Part shown: positions 8,579 to 17,639 of the stretch, in pieces
Numbering within the stretch: position 1 is the stretch's first letter
Layout: every line of letters begins with the position of its first letter
From: Gammaproteobacteria bacterium
GTDB lineage: Bacteria > Pseudomonadota > Gammaproteobacteria > Pseudomonadales > Azotimanducaceae
NCBI GenBank assembly: GCA_021773565.1
Contig: JAJFJZ010000024.1
Location: forward strand, 1-58,660
Direction: 5' to 3'
Length of the DNA: 58,660 bases
The notes under the pieces: generated by a model
The model's database searches: none
The model's input: the letters and a program-made list of their open reading frames with translations, nothing else
What the model was told of the DNA's origin: nothing
Program-made: the position numbers and the translations under genes

Positions 8579-9435
8579 TACGCACCTCCCGCGCGTTGAT
8601 AGGCTATTTTTGCAGCTCGTCGGGCTAGTACGCCTGCAACCCTGGTTCGGTACTCAATGGTTCCGCGTTTATCATCAATAGGTTTGCACGCTCTGGAACA
8701 GGCGGCCGCCAGCTTATCCAGCGCGCCATCGTCAAGCTTTGTGCCAATAATTGCCCTGGCCGCACCAGGCACAAGTAATGGTGTGGCAGCAACGGCGCCG
8801 AGTGCTACACGCGCTGACGTCACAATGCCGCGTGAAATAGTCAGGTTGATTCCGGCACTTACAACGGCGATATCCATTTCTGTTCTGGGAATAAAGCGCA
8901 GGTAAGCATCTCCTGAGCGAGGTGCACGTTTAGGTAAGGTGATGGCTTCTATTACTTCGTCCCTGGCAAGCGATGTTTGGCCGGGTCCGGTGATAATTTT
9001 CTCCACTGCCACCGTGCGACGTTTGTTTTTTCCAACGATCACGGCTTTTGCACCAGCGGCGATCAAGGCGGGTACAGCGTCTGCTGCAGGGGATGCGTTA
9101 CAAAGATTGCCTACCATGGTGCAGCGGCCCTGTATTTGATCGGAGCCGATCAGATTCGTAGCCTCAACAACACCGGGCCAGAGTTTTTTGAGCTTGTTAT
9201 GCTCACCAAGCTCGGCACCCGATACTGCAGCACCAATTCTTGAGCCTGTGCTGCTTGCATTGATCGACTGCATCGCCGGAATACCTTTTATATCAACGAT
9301 CAGGTCCGGTTCGATCAGGTCCATTTTCATACGCACCAGAAGGTCTGTACCCCCGGCTAGGATATAGGCGTGGCCCTTCTCACTTGCGAGAAGGGCTACA
9401 GCTTCTTTGCTTGTAGCGGGTGATTCAAATCTCAT
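8578..9435 (-). CDS. Molybdenum hydroxylase medium (FAD-binding) subunit
   Basis: A 285-residue flavoprotein subunit of the CoxM/HcrB type and the first gene of the hydroxylase operon. The FAD-binding motif AGGTDLLVRMK lies at about 27-37, and the second flavin motif GRCTMVGNLCNASPAAD at about 100. No extra cysteine-rich loop for a 4Fe-4S cluster like that of 4-hydroxybenzoyl-CoA reductase was recognised. A good AAGGA ribosome site precedes ATG 9435-9433. The 160 bases upstream (9436-9595) separate it from the hupE-like gene and probably hold the operon promoter. Confidence 0.93.
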   Translation of the reverse strand: MRFESPATSKEAVALLASEKGHAYILAGGTDLLVRMKMDLIEPDLIVDIKGIPAMQSINASSTGSRIGAAVSGAELGEHNKLKKLWPGVVEATNLIGSDQIQGRCTMVGNLCNASPAADAVPALIAAGAKAVIVGKNKRRTVAVEKIITGPGQTSLARDEVIEAITLPKRAPRSGDAYLRFIPRTEMDIAVVSAGINLTISRGIVTSARVALGAVAATPLLVPGAARAIIGTKLDDGALDKLAAACSRACKPIDDKRGTIEYRTRVAGVLARRAAKIAYQRAGGA

Positions 9436-9595
9436 TATTTGTCCTTACTCGGGTTCAATTAACTTTTTATAGCCAGGTCCGCTTGGTATTAGTGCTATGC
9501 GTCTCTGGGAAAAATCGATGACGGATAATTTATATCACTTACCGACGCTCAATGGGAATATTTGTTCCGGCTTTTTTATTGCGCCTCCCCGGAGT

Positions 9596-10612
9596 TCATA
9601 TAGAAACCAGGCCTTGAACCAGCCAGAAAGTGGCGGTTACGCCGGTAAAGTACATAAGCCACTGTACAACATTGTCCTGATACCTGTTCAGCGAGGTTAT
9701 TTTGCTACCAAGCCAGACCAGCAGCAGAACAGCAATAATAAAGGCCAGCTGGCCTAGCTCTACACCAAGATTGAAAAAAAGCAGCGCGCTCATTTTCATG
9801 TTTTGTGGCAGGCCGAGGTTGCTCAGAATGCTGGCAAAACCGAAGCCGTGCAATAATCCGAACAGGCTGGCTACCAACATTGGGTAGCGCCAGGTTATTG
9901 ATGTTTTTTCGGGGTTTAGCCGGCCCTTGAGCGTTTCTGCGGCCAGGACCACAATACTTAAGGCGATGAGTGCTTCAACCAGCGCAAATGGCAGGCTCAA
10001 AACATTTAGTGTGGTGAGTATTAATGTCAGGGTATGCGCCAGAGTAAAGCCGGTAATAGTTAGCAGAATGCGACGCAAAGAACCCGCAATTAGCAGCAGG
10101 CATAACACAAATAGCAGGTGGTCATAGCCTTGCAGAATATGTTGCACTCCCCCTTTGATGTACTGGTTTGCTATGGTAAACGCGCCTGGCGCTTCCGGTA
10201 TTTGTATCAAAAGCTTATCCGGACCTGAAAACACATGTTGGCTATTCCCCTCCATGTTCTGAAATACGAGCAGGGAGGACAGCGCTGGATTAGCGTCCGG
10301 ATAGTCAATTTTCACAGTCGGATGTGTGCTCGAGATATTGCAGCTATAGTGTTTTCTGCCAATCAGAGTCTGGGAAAGTTGCGGCTGAGTAGAGGTGCAG
10401 GCATAACCCTCCAGTGATATAGAGGGTTCCGTGCCCTGTGGAAACACCGGCGGGGTTTTCCACTGTAGTAGATATTGTTGCTGATTTGCATCGGAGCCTG
10501 AAAGGGCTTTTACCTGTATAAAAACGGGTCGGCCTTCGTGTGCCCAGAGGGTACCAGCAAGCATACATAATAATACCAGTACCAGAGCTGCCAATTGCTT
10601 AAGCAAATTCAC
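9596..10612 (-). CDS. HupE/UreJ-family membrane protein with periplasmic N-terminal domain
   Basis: A 338-residue protein starting at GTG 10612-10610, which overlaps the TGA of the parvulin gene (GTGA). It has a signal peptide (to about residue 24, LWAHEG), a periplasmic beta-rich region (about 25-150), then the HupE/UreJ_2 membrane part with about six helices. Visible marks are GYDHLLFVLCLLL, GFTLAHTLTL, LLHGFGFAS and FNLGVELGQL, with conserved His, Asp and Glu inside the membrane. HupE/UreJ proteins are linked to nickel or cobalt uptake, but this long-N-terminus branch has no proven substrate. It is last of four co-directional genes with a haem-propeller protein, a DUF3604 protein and a parvulin. 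Confidence 0.88.
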   Translation of the reverse strand: MNLLKQLAALVLVLLCMLAGTLWAHEGRPVFIQVKALSGSDANQQQYLLQWKTPPVFPQGTEPSISLEGYACTSTQPQLSQTLIGRKHYSCNISSTHPTVKIDYPDANPALSSLLVFQNMEGNSQHVFSGPDKLLIQIPEAPGAFTIANQYIKGGVQHILQGYDHLLFVLCLLLIAGSLRRILLTITGFTLAHTLTLILTTLNVLSLPFALVEALIALSIVVLAAETLKGRLNPEKTSITWRYPMLVASLFGLLHGFGFASILSNLGLPQNMKMSALLFFNLGVELGQLAFIIAVLLLVWLGSKITSLNRYQDNVVQWLMYFTGVTATFWLVQGLVSI

Positions 10613-11472
10613 GTGCTGCTGACTTTATATTTATCAACTATGTTTTGAATTGCTTCTGCTTTTGCTTTGCGTTGTCGCTCACGTTGCGCATCGGCCAGGA
10701 CCTGTTCAGCAACTTCGCTGAGCTCTGGCAGCCTGCTTGCTGATTTTCTTGTGATGAGCACCAGGTGCACACCGTAGTCGGATTGAATGGGTCCCTGCCA
10801 GGATTTACCGGGCGCAAGTTTAAACACGGCGTCCTGAAAGCCCTTACCGAAATGGCTGGTTATGTAATCCGACGTGCGCTCGATGTAGTTACGGTTATAC
10901 AGATACCGGTCTCCGTAAGCACCAGCCTGATCAGCCGTAACAGTATTCCGATTCAATTGTGTTAGCAGCGACCGGCTTGTTTTTTGTGTGTCGGGATTTT
11001 TTTTGAAGGATACAAAAACATGGGTAAAACTTATGCTTTCATCGACTTTGTATTGATCTCGATTTGCCAGAAAATAGTTATTCAGATCTTCTTCGTTGAT
11101 CACGGGAATGTCGTCGTAAAAACCCTGTGCCAGATACTCCATTTTTTGAATGAGCCGGCGTCGGATAATTTCATCATTGTCGTTCAGTCCAAGAGACAGG
11201 GCCTCTCGAAACAGAGCTTCATCCCGAATGTAACTTTGTGTGAGCGCCTGTTTCTCATCCACAGGCATCGTGCGAAATAATTGTTCGGACTGGCTTTTGT
11301 TAAAGCTTTTGCGTTGAAACTGCAGGTAAGCCTTTAGTTTATCCTCGTTGACCACTATTTCTGAGCGTGACAGCCCGCTTACCCGAGACGGTGTAAATAT
11401 CTCGATGCAGAAATACACCAGCACTCCCAACACAAGAAACTGTATCAGGGGCTCTGCTATTAGCTTGTTCAT
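10609..11472 (-). CDS. Membrane-anchored parvulin-type peptidyl-prolyl isomerase
   Basis: A 287-residue protein with one N-terminal transmembrane helix (about 8-26) and a periplasmic body. The C-terminal half carries a parvulin/PpiC domain: SFTHVFVSF at the start, FGKGFQDAVFKLAPGKSWQGPIQSDYGVHLVLI at the end. The region before it (about 40-135) is helical and SurA/PpiD-like. It probably acts as a folding helper for exported proteins, perhaps its neighbours: the DUF3604 protein upstream (18 bases away) or HupE downstream (overlapping). Dedicated parvulins beside exported metal or haem proteins are a known pattern; the client is inference. Confidence 0.85.
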   Translation of the reverse strand: MNKLIAEPLIQFLVLGVLVYFCIEIFTPSRVSGLSRSEIVVNEDKLKAYLQFQRKSFNKSQSEQLFRTMPVDEKQALTQSYIRDEALFREALSLGLNDNDEIIRRRLIQKMEYLAQGFYDDIPVINEEDLNNYFLANRDQYKVDESISFTHVFVSFKKNPDTQKTSRSLLTQLNRNTVTADQAGAYGDRYLYNRNYIERTSDYITSHFGKGFQDAVFKLAPGKSWQGPIQSDYGVHLVLITRKSASRLPELSEVAEQVLADAQRERQRKAKAEAIQNIVDKYKVSST

Positions 11473-11490
11473 ATTTAAAAAGAGTGTGCG

Positions 11491-13371
11491 TTAAGGCGTA
11501 TACCAGATAGGAGAGGTGTAAGCACGCTCCTGAATGGTCGCTGGTGCTTCTTCGGGAGTACCGGTTTGCAATGCTACACCATCAAATTGGGAATGCCTGG
11601 GCGTTGGTATCTGCAATACCCGCACGTAGTAGAATGCCCGATGATTGGCGTCAAACTCCGGGTCTGTCCACAGGGTCGAGAATTCCGCAGCACCTATGGT
11701 GTTTTGATAGGATGGGATAGATTCATCTACCGTGTTTCCGACCGCTGCCAGAGCTCCAGCAGCATCCAGCTGTCTGTCGCCAGACCATGCAACATTGAAA
11801 ACCTTTTCCTTTTGTTGTCCATCAGTGGTGACCCAGCCTTTAACTACCTGTAATCGATCAAGGTTGGCCTCTTTTGGGTCTTTTACCGCTCGTACTAACA
11901 ATTGAACAGGGTTGTTGGATTCGTCTCGTGCAAGATCTCCACCCATCGGAACCCCTTTTGTATAGCCAATTTCAGCGAAATTCCCGGCTTGCGCATCTGC
12001 TATGTCAAAGTCTCTGCCGGCAAATACCCTGATCGAAATACGTGGGCCTGTTGTAGCGTAGGTTTCCTTGCGCTTGAAGGCTGCGTAAATGGCTTCGCGA
12101 GTATTTTCATCAGCCCATACCGCCGCCAGACCCTGGGCCGCCATATACCAGCCGTTCGAATTCTTCCCTTTAGAGATAAAACCGCCTCTTTTGGTTTCCG
12201 GCGTTGAGTCTTTCGCCATCTTGCCCCAAAAATTATTTTCCTCTGCTGAGGAGAGGCCAGTGTGTGCATCAGTGGAACCTATGAGGCCAAACTTGTAGGG
12301 ATTGACGCCAACCTCTTGTTCGATAGAAAGGCCCCGGATAAGGGCTGAACGTACATAATCTGCTGCGTCAACTTTATATGGTGTCCAGGTTTGCTGGATA
12401 TAGAAAGGGTATTCTTCAAAGTCTGCAAACGCATCATCGGGAGACAGTTCAGGATGCGTTTCAGAGTCTCCCTTAATCTGTGTGATCTCAACCAGGGGCT
12501 CCCACCGGATACGCTGGCGTGCGTATTCCGCGGTGATTGGCTGCCCTTTTAAGGTGGTTTGCGCAAACATATAACCTTTGGATATATTGGAGTTGTGCGG
12601 AATTGCGATAAATCGCGTACCAGTAGTTTTCTGCGTTTCTTCAAGCCAGGCCCACAAATCCTCAGGATACTGGCTTTGGTCAGAACCAAAGGGTAAAAAT
12701 TGTTTGGCCTTGTCGCCCCCATCCGGTGTTAACACCACCCTGTGCAGGTTTGCACCCGTAGGAATAGAGCTCCACTCCCAGCCGATAAGGCTGGTAAACT
12801 TGCCAGGCTGGTTGTGTCTTTCCGCGGCATCTACGATTTCGCTCCATGCCGTTGTTTCCGTTTGGAGCGTATCTCCAAAGAGGCCGATTCCCAGTTTGTT
12901 GGCGGGGTCCGCTACAGGATCGCCACCCGGGTTCTCAGGTGGTACGGGCAGTATATTTCTGAATATTTCCCTGCCTGTTTCGTTTTCTATTGCGTCAAGC
13001 AATTTATAGGATCCGTACCAGCGTTTCAGATTGTTAAAGAAACCTTCATCAGACAACTCCGCGGTGTCGTTATTGATTGCCCTAATCACACCCATTAATT
13101 CTGCGTGATCAGAAACCACGAGAAAATCCAGTGGTGTGCCAATTTGCACACGGGTTCTGTTGTAGGGATGGATTACGGGTAGGCCTTTTGCCCAGCGATA
13201 AGCAGTATCCGGATCTGCTGACTGATTCTGATTTAGAAACGCATCAAAAGAGTAGGATGTGTGTAAGTGAGTGTCGCCCCACAGTAGCTGTGTTGGTTCT
13301 TCCTCCGCGTAACAAAATATGGCAGAGATGCTTACTAATAAGATCCCCGGTAATGGCCTCAATAAACTCAT
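11491..13371 (-). CDS. Exported DUF3604 (PHP-like metal-dependent hydrolase) protein
   Basis: A 626-residue protein from ATG 13371-13369, chosen because GGAG lies eight bases upstream and a signal peptide follows directly (to about residue 23, IFCYAEE). A longer frame reaching 13440 would overlap the upstream gene. PHP-like metal motifs are visible: WGDTHLHTSYSFDA near the N-terminus, VVSDHAE, a central IPHNSN, and STDAHTG later. DUF3604 proteins are exported or periplasmic and mostly uncharacterised; hydrolysis of phosphate or other esters is inferred from the fold. The gene is followed by parvulin and HupE-like genes and preceded by a haem-propeller gene. Confidence 0.9.
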   Translation of the reverse strand: MSLLRPLPGILLVSISAIFCYAEEEPTQLLWGDTHLHTSYSFDAFLNQNQSADPDTAYRWAKGLPVIHPYNRTRVQIGTPLDFLVVSDHAELMGVIRAINNDTAELSDEGFFNNLKRWYGSYKLLDAIENETGREIFRNILPVPPENPGGDPVADPANKLGIGLFGDTLQTETTAWSEIVDAAERHNQPGKFTSLIGWEWSSIPTGANLHRVVLTPDGGDKAKQFLPFGSDQSQYPEDLWAWLEETQKTTGTRFIAIPHNSNISKGYMFAQTTLKGQPITAEYARQRIRWEPLVEITQIKGDSETHPELSPDDAFADFEEYPFYIQQTWTPYKVDAADYVRSALIRGLSIEQEVGVNPYKFGLIGSTDAHTGLSSAEENNFWGKMAKDSTPETKRGGFISKGKNSNGWYMAAQGLAAVWADENTREAIYAAFKRKETYATTGPRISIRVFAGRDFDIADAQAGNFAEIGYTKGVPMGGDLARDESNNPVQLLVRAVKDPKEANLDRLQVVKGWVTTDGQQKEKVFNVAWSGDRQLDAAGALAAVGNTVDESIPSYQNTIGAAEFSTLWTDPEFDANHRAFYYVRVLQIPTPRHSQFDGVALQTGTPEEAPATIQERAYTSPIWYTP

Positions 13372-13393
13372 GCGTGATGCTCCACTCCCGGAT

Positions 13394-15127
13394 TTACCTA
13401 TTTGTTGTGTCAAGCGCTGCGACAGTTTTAGTCGCAGCATTTACATCATAGTTGGTATCCACGCAAATAATTTCCAGCACAGCCCCTTCCAGCGCCGGTG
13501 GTGGTATCGGGTTGTTGGATGTGCAAATCATGCCATCCTTGGTGAATGTCATATCGCGAGTATAAGTACCTGAAAGCGGAACCGGGTACACAACGAATCG
13601 TTCTTCTGACGGGATGAAGCGATAAAGGCGGTCAGTCATGTTCTCGTTAATCCAGATGTCCTGGGTTTGTGGGTGCACGCCAAGCGCGTAGGGTGCTGGA
13701 CGATATCCTTCGGCAAATTCCGGCATTGTGTACACCTTGCTGATAAATTCGTCAACTTGAATACGCGCAATGTTGCCCTCGGAATATCCCGTTACCCATA
13801 ACAAACCCTGCTTGTCGAACCGCATTCGACGGGGGCCACGCACAGGAGAATCGTATTCGGTAATTTCCAGGGTATCCGGGTCTACGCGACCGATTTTGTC
13901 CCCGAACAAGCGCCCGTACCACATGGAATTATCGATTGGATTGATATCTATTCCGTAGGGTTGAGTGCCGCCGGATATGCCACCCGACTCTGCGTGCGGT
14001 AGATCCAGTATTGTAAACTTTCCACTGTTTGGATCCAGACGGCCCACGTTTTCTGAACCTGCAAAAGTAAACCATGCAATGCCCCTGGCATCCACGCGAA
14101 TGGTGTGTGGGTAGACAGCCCCTGTATCGCGTGGAATTTTATGGGATGCTTCCCACTGGTTTGTGCCCGGATTAAACACACCAATACTGGTGCTACTGGT
14201 ATTGGTCACGTAATACTTGCCATCCAGACCCAGATCGAGGGAGTGTGGTCCGTGCCTGTCTTTTGGATTGAACAGGCCAACCTTATTACCCTTGTTAGGG
14301 TTGCCGTCATGATATTTTGCCGCATCACCACCGGCCTGCAGCACATATTCGGACTGGCCGGTCACAGGGTCAGTTACCACCATGTGATCCAGACCCTGAT
14401 CCACTGTATAAATCAGGCCGTTGTCGGGGTGTACTATTGCGTCATGGGGTACATACGCTTTCGATAAGGTATATTCATAAATCTTGGTGTGTGCAAGTGA
14501 ATCATCCAAGGGAAAAATGGGTCGCACTGAAACAGGTTTTCCCTGAAAGCCTTTCGCAAGAATAACTGAGCGCTTGTCTCTCAAGCGAGCGTCAAAGTTG
14601 CCAACCATACGATGCATACGTTCAATGGTGACTGCCCAGGATTCTGGCGTACGCGAAATACGCGTAAACGGATTTCCAAGCTGGTGGCAGGACAGACAGT
14701 CTCTTTGGAACTGGTAGCGATTAAAGTCTGCGTCTTCGCCGTGCTCAAAAGGTAAACCGCCAAAATGATAGGCCGCTGGCAAACTATTGGATATTTCTGC
14801 GGGGTCTGTCATGGCTTCCATTACCAGATTTTTTTCGCCAGCAGAATCGGTGCCTAGAGATATAGTCGATTTTGCGTCGCGAAAATAAGGGCTACGGGTG
14901 CGCAATACCAGATCTCCAAGTAAAGCAGTATGTAGTATGTATCTACCTTTGTGGTTGGTGTATACCGATTCGGAAATTCCCGTTTCTGCGTCGCTCACCC
15001 TTACCAGTACACCTTCCATCACTTCACCTTTTGCATTGGTGACGGTACCGCTGAGCGTATTTGCGCCTGCGATCAGGGTGCCTAGCAAGGCTAATAATAT
15101 CGTGACACTTTGCGTAAGTAATTTCAT
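13394..15127 (-). CDS. Exported beta-propeller protein with CxxCH haem motif and carboxypeptidase-regulatory-like domain
   Basis: A 577-residue exported protein. It has a signal peptide (1-22), a carboxypeptidase regulatory-like beta-sandwich (about 24-105: LSGTVTNAKGEVMEGVLVRV), then a single cytochrome c motif CLSCH (144-148), then a Vgb/NHL-like propeller from about 210 on with repeated blades such as GLIYTVDQG, KYYVTNTSS, GIAWFTFAG and GLLWVTGYS. A linked haem plus propeller suggests a periplasmic redox or lyase-like enzyme. Similar architectures are sometimes named virginiamycin B lyase-like, which is not a function call here. It heads the operon with DUF3604, parvulin and HupE-like genes. 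Confidence 0.85.
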   Translation of the reverse strand: MKLLTQSVTILLALLGTLIAGANTLSGTVTNAKGEVMEGVLVRVSDAETGISESVYTNHKGRYILHTALLGDLVLRTRSPYFRDAKSTISLGTDSAGEKNLVMEAMTDPAEISNSLPAAYHFGGLPFEHGEDADFNRYQFQRDCLSCHQLGNPFTRISRTPESWAVTIERMHRMVGNFDARLRDKRSVILAKGFQGKPVSVRPIFPLDDSLAHTKIYEYTLSKAYVPHDAIVHPDNGLIYTVDQGLDHMVVTDPVTGQSEYVLQAGGDAAKYHDGNPNKGNKVGLFNPKDRHGPHSLDLGLDGKYYVTNTSSTSIGVFNPGTNQWEASHKIPRDTGAVYPHTIRVDARGIAWFTFAGSENVGRLDPNSGKFTILDLPHAESGGISGGTQPYGIDINPIDNSMWYGRLFGDKIGRVDPDTLEITEYDSPVRGPRRMRFDKQGLLWVTGYSEGNIARIQVDEFISKVYTMPEFAEGYRPAPYALGVHPQTQDIWINENMTDRLYRFIPSEERFVVYPVPLSGTYTRDMTFTKDGMICTSNNPIPPPALEGAVLEIICVDTNYDVNAATKTVAALDTTNR

Positions 15128-15168
15128 GGTAAGCCCCTTATTCCAACTAAAAAATCCAACAAAAATCT

Positions 15169-15216
15169 GCTGTTTCGACTATTTCAATTAACCGCGCAAA
15201 ATACAAGGGAAACAGC
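15169..15216 (-). terminator. Possible rho-independent terminator of the DUF2855 gene
   Basis: Inverted repeat GCTGTTTC (15169-15176) and GAAACAGC (15209-15216). On the minus strand it lies just after the DUF2855 stop and is followed by a run of five T about three bases past the stem. The 32-base loop is long, so support is weak. Confidence 0.3.
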
Positions 15217-15218
15217 GC

Positions 15219-16292
15219 TTATGGTTTAAGTATGTATCCAACGGACGGTGAAGCCTGGCCATCAAGCAGGTTTTTATAACACCGGGTGATGGCCTCATTG
15301 CCGCTCACAAATTCTACCTTCAACCAGGCGTCTGCGGTGGCTGAAAACCCTTTCATTGCCGTTGCAAGCCGTGATGTAAACACATCCTGGCCCCATTCCT
15401 TAGCGCGTTGTTGCCCGTGGGTGGGGGCAAAAAACAGTTCGGGTTTCACGCCCTTTAACTCGGTGGCTCCCGGTCGGGATTCCCAGTGTGTTGCTCCCAC
15501 CAGACAACTGTATTTGAGTTGCTCGTCAAAATGCGCATGCAACTCTCCCAGAACGATCCCATTACCGGCCATATCAACCGTAGCGGTGGGTCCCCGGGCT
15601 ATGTCGCCTATTTCGTCATAGGAATACACCGCATCGTAGAAGCCGAGGTTTTCGACGAATGCCCTGTTTTTTGGTGAAGTCAGTCCCAGCACCTTTACCG
15701 AGCCCTGCGCATGCAACAGGTAGGCAAGGCTGACAGAGGTTTTGCTGGAGGCACTGGTGAGTAACACCGCTTCTGCTCCAAAATACTGGTTTGAGTCAAA
15801 AAAATCCGAAATCAAAAATGCGGTGGCGAATAGCGGCTGAAACAACATGTACCTGGCTTCTTGCTGCTGGATATCCTCCCCTGTCGGACGCCAGAGATGG
15901 TAAGCATTATAGATGGGGGATAAAGCTGCCCTGTGGGAGGCAATATCGCTAAACCCTCCAGTGGTGACTCGACCTGCCTGTACCTTTAAATGCGTTGCCA
16001 TCGGAAAATAACCGTAGTATCTGCTGCCTTTCGATACCTCGTCCACCTGACTCTCAATAACCTCTGCAAAACCCCAGACAGGAATTTTACCCCAGCCCTC
16101 CTCAGCCGGGAAAAACTGCCAGTAGGACATTCGTTCTCCTGCAACTGCATAAGTGATGTTATTTGCAGTGAGCGCGAATGCGTCTATTTTGAATAGGACC
16201 TCTCCGGGTAAACATTTCCCGATGCTGTTTTCCTGCCAACTGGTGTTTGCAAAATTGTCCTTGCGCACCAAAAAATCCTGCCCATTATCCAT
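15219..16292 (-). CDS. DUF2855 family protein
   Basis: A 357-residue cytosolic protein of the DUF2855 family, distantly like medium-chain dehydrogenases. The N-terminal part has the GroES-like pattern (GEVLFKIDAFALTANNITYAVAG, then YWQFFPAEEGWGKIPVWGFAEV). The middle has a nucleotide-binding-like region around VLLTSASSKTSVSLAYLLHA. The C-terminal part contains VGATHWESRPG. The reaction is unknown; similarity to quinone oxidoreductases suggests a reductase. It is divergent from the class D beta-lactamase gene, with 101 bases between the start codons, so they may share a regulatory region. Confidence 0.85.
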   Translation of the reverse strand: MDNGQDFLVRKDNFANTSWQENSIGKCLPGEVLFKIDAFALTANNITYAVAGERMSYWQFFPAEEGWGKIPVWGFAEVIESQVDEVSKGSRYYGYFPMATHLKVQAGRVTTGGFSDIASHRAALSPIYNAYHLWRPTGEDIQQQEARYMLFQPLFATAFLISDFFDSNQYFGAEAVLLTSASSKTSVSLAYLLHAQGSVKVLGLTSPKNRAFVENLGFYDAVYSYDEIGDIARGPTATVDMAGNGIVLGELHAHFDEQLKYSCLVGATHWESRPGATELKGVKPELFFAPTHGQQRAKEWGQDVFTSRLATAMKGFSATADAWLKVEFVSGNEAITRCYKNLLDGQASPSVGYILKP

Positions 16293-16393
16293 TTACGCTT
16301 CCTCTGCTTTACTGTTTTTGTGTATTGTCTGTCTTTTATAGAAGCTACACTGACTACATCAAAAGAACAAATATATGGCTAGTGAAGGCTATC

Positions 16394-17218
16394 ATGAGGC
16401 ACATTACTTATACTTTTTCATCTGGCAGATATTCAATTTTGGTGATCTGTCTTTCACTGTCGTTTCCTGTTTTTGCGGAAGATTCAGCGATTGGCCTTCT
16501 GTTTGAAAAGTATGGTGTTACAGGGACGATGGTTATTGCTTCACAAAATGGAAACCAGACCTTCACACATAATGAAGCCCGCTCCAATGTCAGATTTGCT
16601 GCCGCATCTACCTTCAAAATACTGAATAGCCTGATTGCCCTTGAAGAAGGAATAGTTAGCGACCCTAACGATATTATTAAGTGGAATGGAAAACATTACG
16701 ACATCCCGGAATGGAACCGGGATCAGACGCTTGAAAGCGCGTTTAAGGTGTCCTGCGTTTGGTGCTACCAACAGTTTGCTCAAGGTATTGGTGCAGATAA
16801 GTATCGCGAGTACATAAAGAAATTAAACTACGGGCAACTGAGGGAGCCGTTTATGCTTACCGAGTTCTGGCTGGATGGTGCCCTGCAGATTAGCGCTGTT
16901 GAGCAGGTTGAATTTCTCCGAAAAGTATACATGCGGGTATTGCCTTTTAGTTCACGCACATATGACACCCTGAAAAAAATTATGCGTGTTGACCCTGTGG
17001 CACAAAATCCCGGTTATCGCTTGTGGGCGAAATCCGGGTGGGCGACACGCATTACCCCCCAGGTAGGGTGGTATGTGGGGTACATCGTTACACCAGGGGA
17101 AACACCTGATGATGTATGGTATTTTGCGACCAACCTTGAAATCCGAAATAGAGGTGATCTGGCCTTGCGCCAACATATAACGCTTCAGGCATTGAAATTG
17201 ACAGGAGTTATTAACTAA
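16394..17218 (+). CDS. Class D (OXA-type) serine beta-lactamase
   Basis: A 274-residue protein from ATG 16394, chosen for its GAAGG ribosome site and the signal peptide that follows (to about 28, VFA). A longer frame from 16247 overlaps the divergent gene and lacks a signal peptide at its start. All class D motifs are visible: STFK with Ser72 and Lys75, SCV (120-122), YGQ (146-148) in place of the usual YGN, FWLDG (158-162), KSG (213-215) and WYVG (226-229). It is therefore likely an active periplasmic penicillin-binding hydrolase; its spectrum cannot be predicted. Its stop overlaps the start of the frameshifted ridA by one base (TAATG). No integron, IS or other transfer sign flanks it, so it may be a resident chromosomal gene. 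Confidence 0.93.
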   Translation: MRHITYTFSSGRYSILVICLSLSFPVFAEDSAIGLLFEKYGVTGTMVIASQNGNQTFTHNEARSNVRFAAASTFKILNSLIALEEGIVSDPNDIIKWNGKHYDIPEWNRDQTLESAFKVSCVWCYQQFAQGIGADKYREYIKKLNYGQLREPFMLTEFWLDGALQISAVEQVEFLRKVYMRVLPFSSRTYDTLKKIMRVDPVAQNPGYRLWAKSGWATRITPQVGWYVGYIVTPGETPDDVWYFATNLEIRNRGDLALRQHITLQALKLTGVIN

Positions 17219-17606
17219 TGAGCATTGAAAAGAAAACATTCCGTAGCGGGCCTTACGCAGACTTTATTGCGCAGGGTGTGCAGGTAGGCAACATTTTGTA
17301 TCTGGCTGGCCAGGTGGGAATAGACAGTGAAGGAAACATACCAGCCGATATCGGTGGGCAAGCAAGAATTGCCTACGCAAATCTGAAAGAGGTGCTGGCC
17401 GAGTTTGGTGCTGATATGAGCAATGTGGTTGAGGAAACTTTTTTGTGACCGACATGGATGCCTTAATGGGCAATGTTGGTGAAATCTATGCCTCCAGGGA
17501 AGTGGCATATGGCGAAAAACCGGAAGTTGCCCAAACGGTAGTCCAGGTGGTGGCGCTGGTACAGGCAGATCTCAAAATTGAGATAAAGTGCATTGCGCAT
17601 TTATAA
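17218..17606 (+). pseudogene. RidA-family protein with a one-base frameshift
   Basis: The first frame gives 76 residues typical of cytosolic RidA (RSGPYADFIAQGVQVGNILYLAGQVG) and then hits TGA at 17446-17448. The rest of RidA continues at once in another frame to a TAA at 17604-17606: FVTDMDALMGNVGEIYASREVAYG, then PEVAQTVVQVVAL and IEIKCIAHL. The shift lies in a run of six T in the bases just before 17446. Seven T would restore the ETFFVTDM reading, which matches the usual ETIFVTDM of the family. So it is a recent one-base loss, a homopolymer sequencing error, or slippage-dependent expression. It is coupled to the beta-lactamase gene by a TAATG overlap. Confidence 0.88.
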
Positions 17607-17639
17607 TAGCAGGGATGAATAAGTGCGAAGACGCCAATC

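Noticed and set aside
16247-16393. An extended start of the beta-lactamase gene
   Set aside because: It overlaps the divergent DUF2855 start and puts 49 residues in front of the signal peptide; ATG 16394 has the ribosome site.
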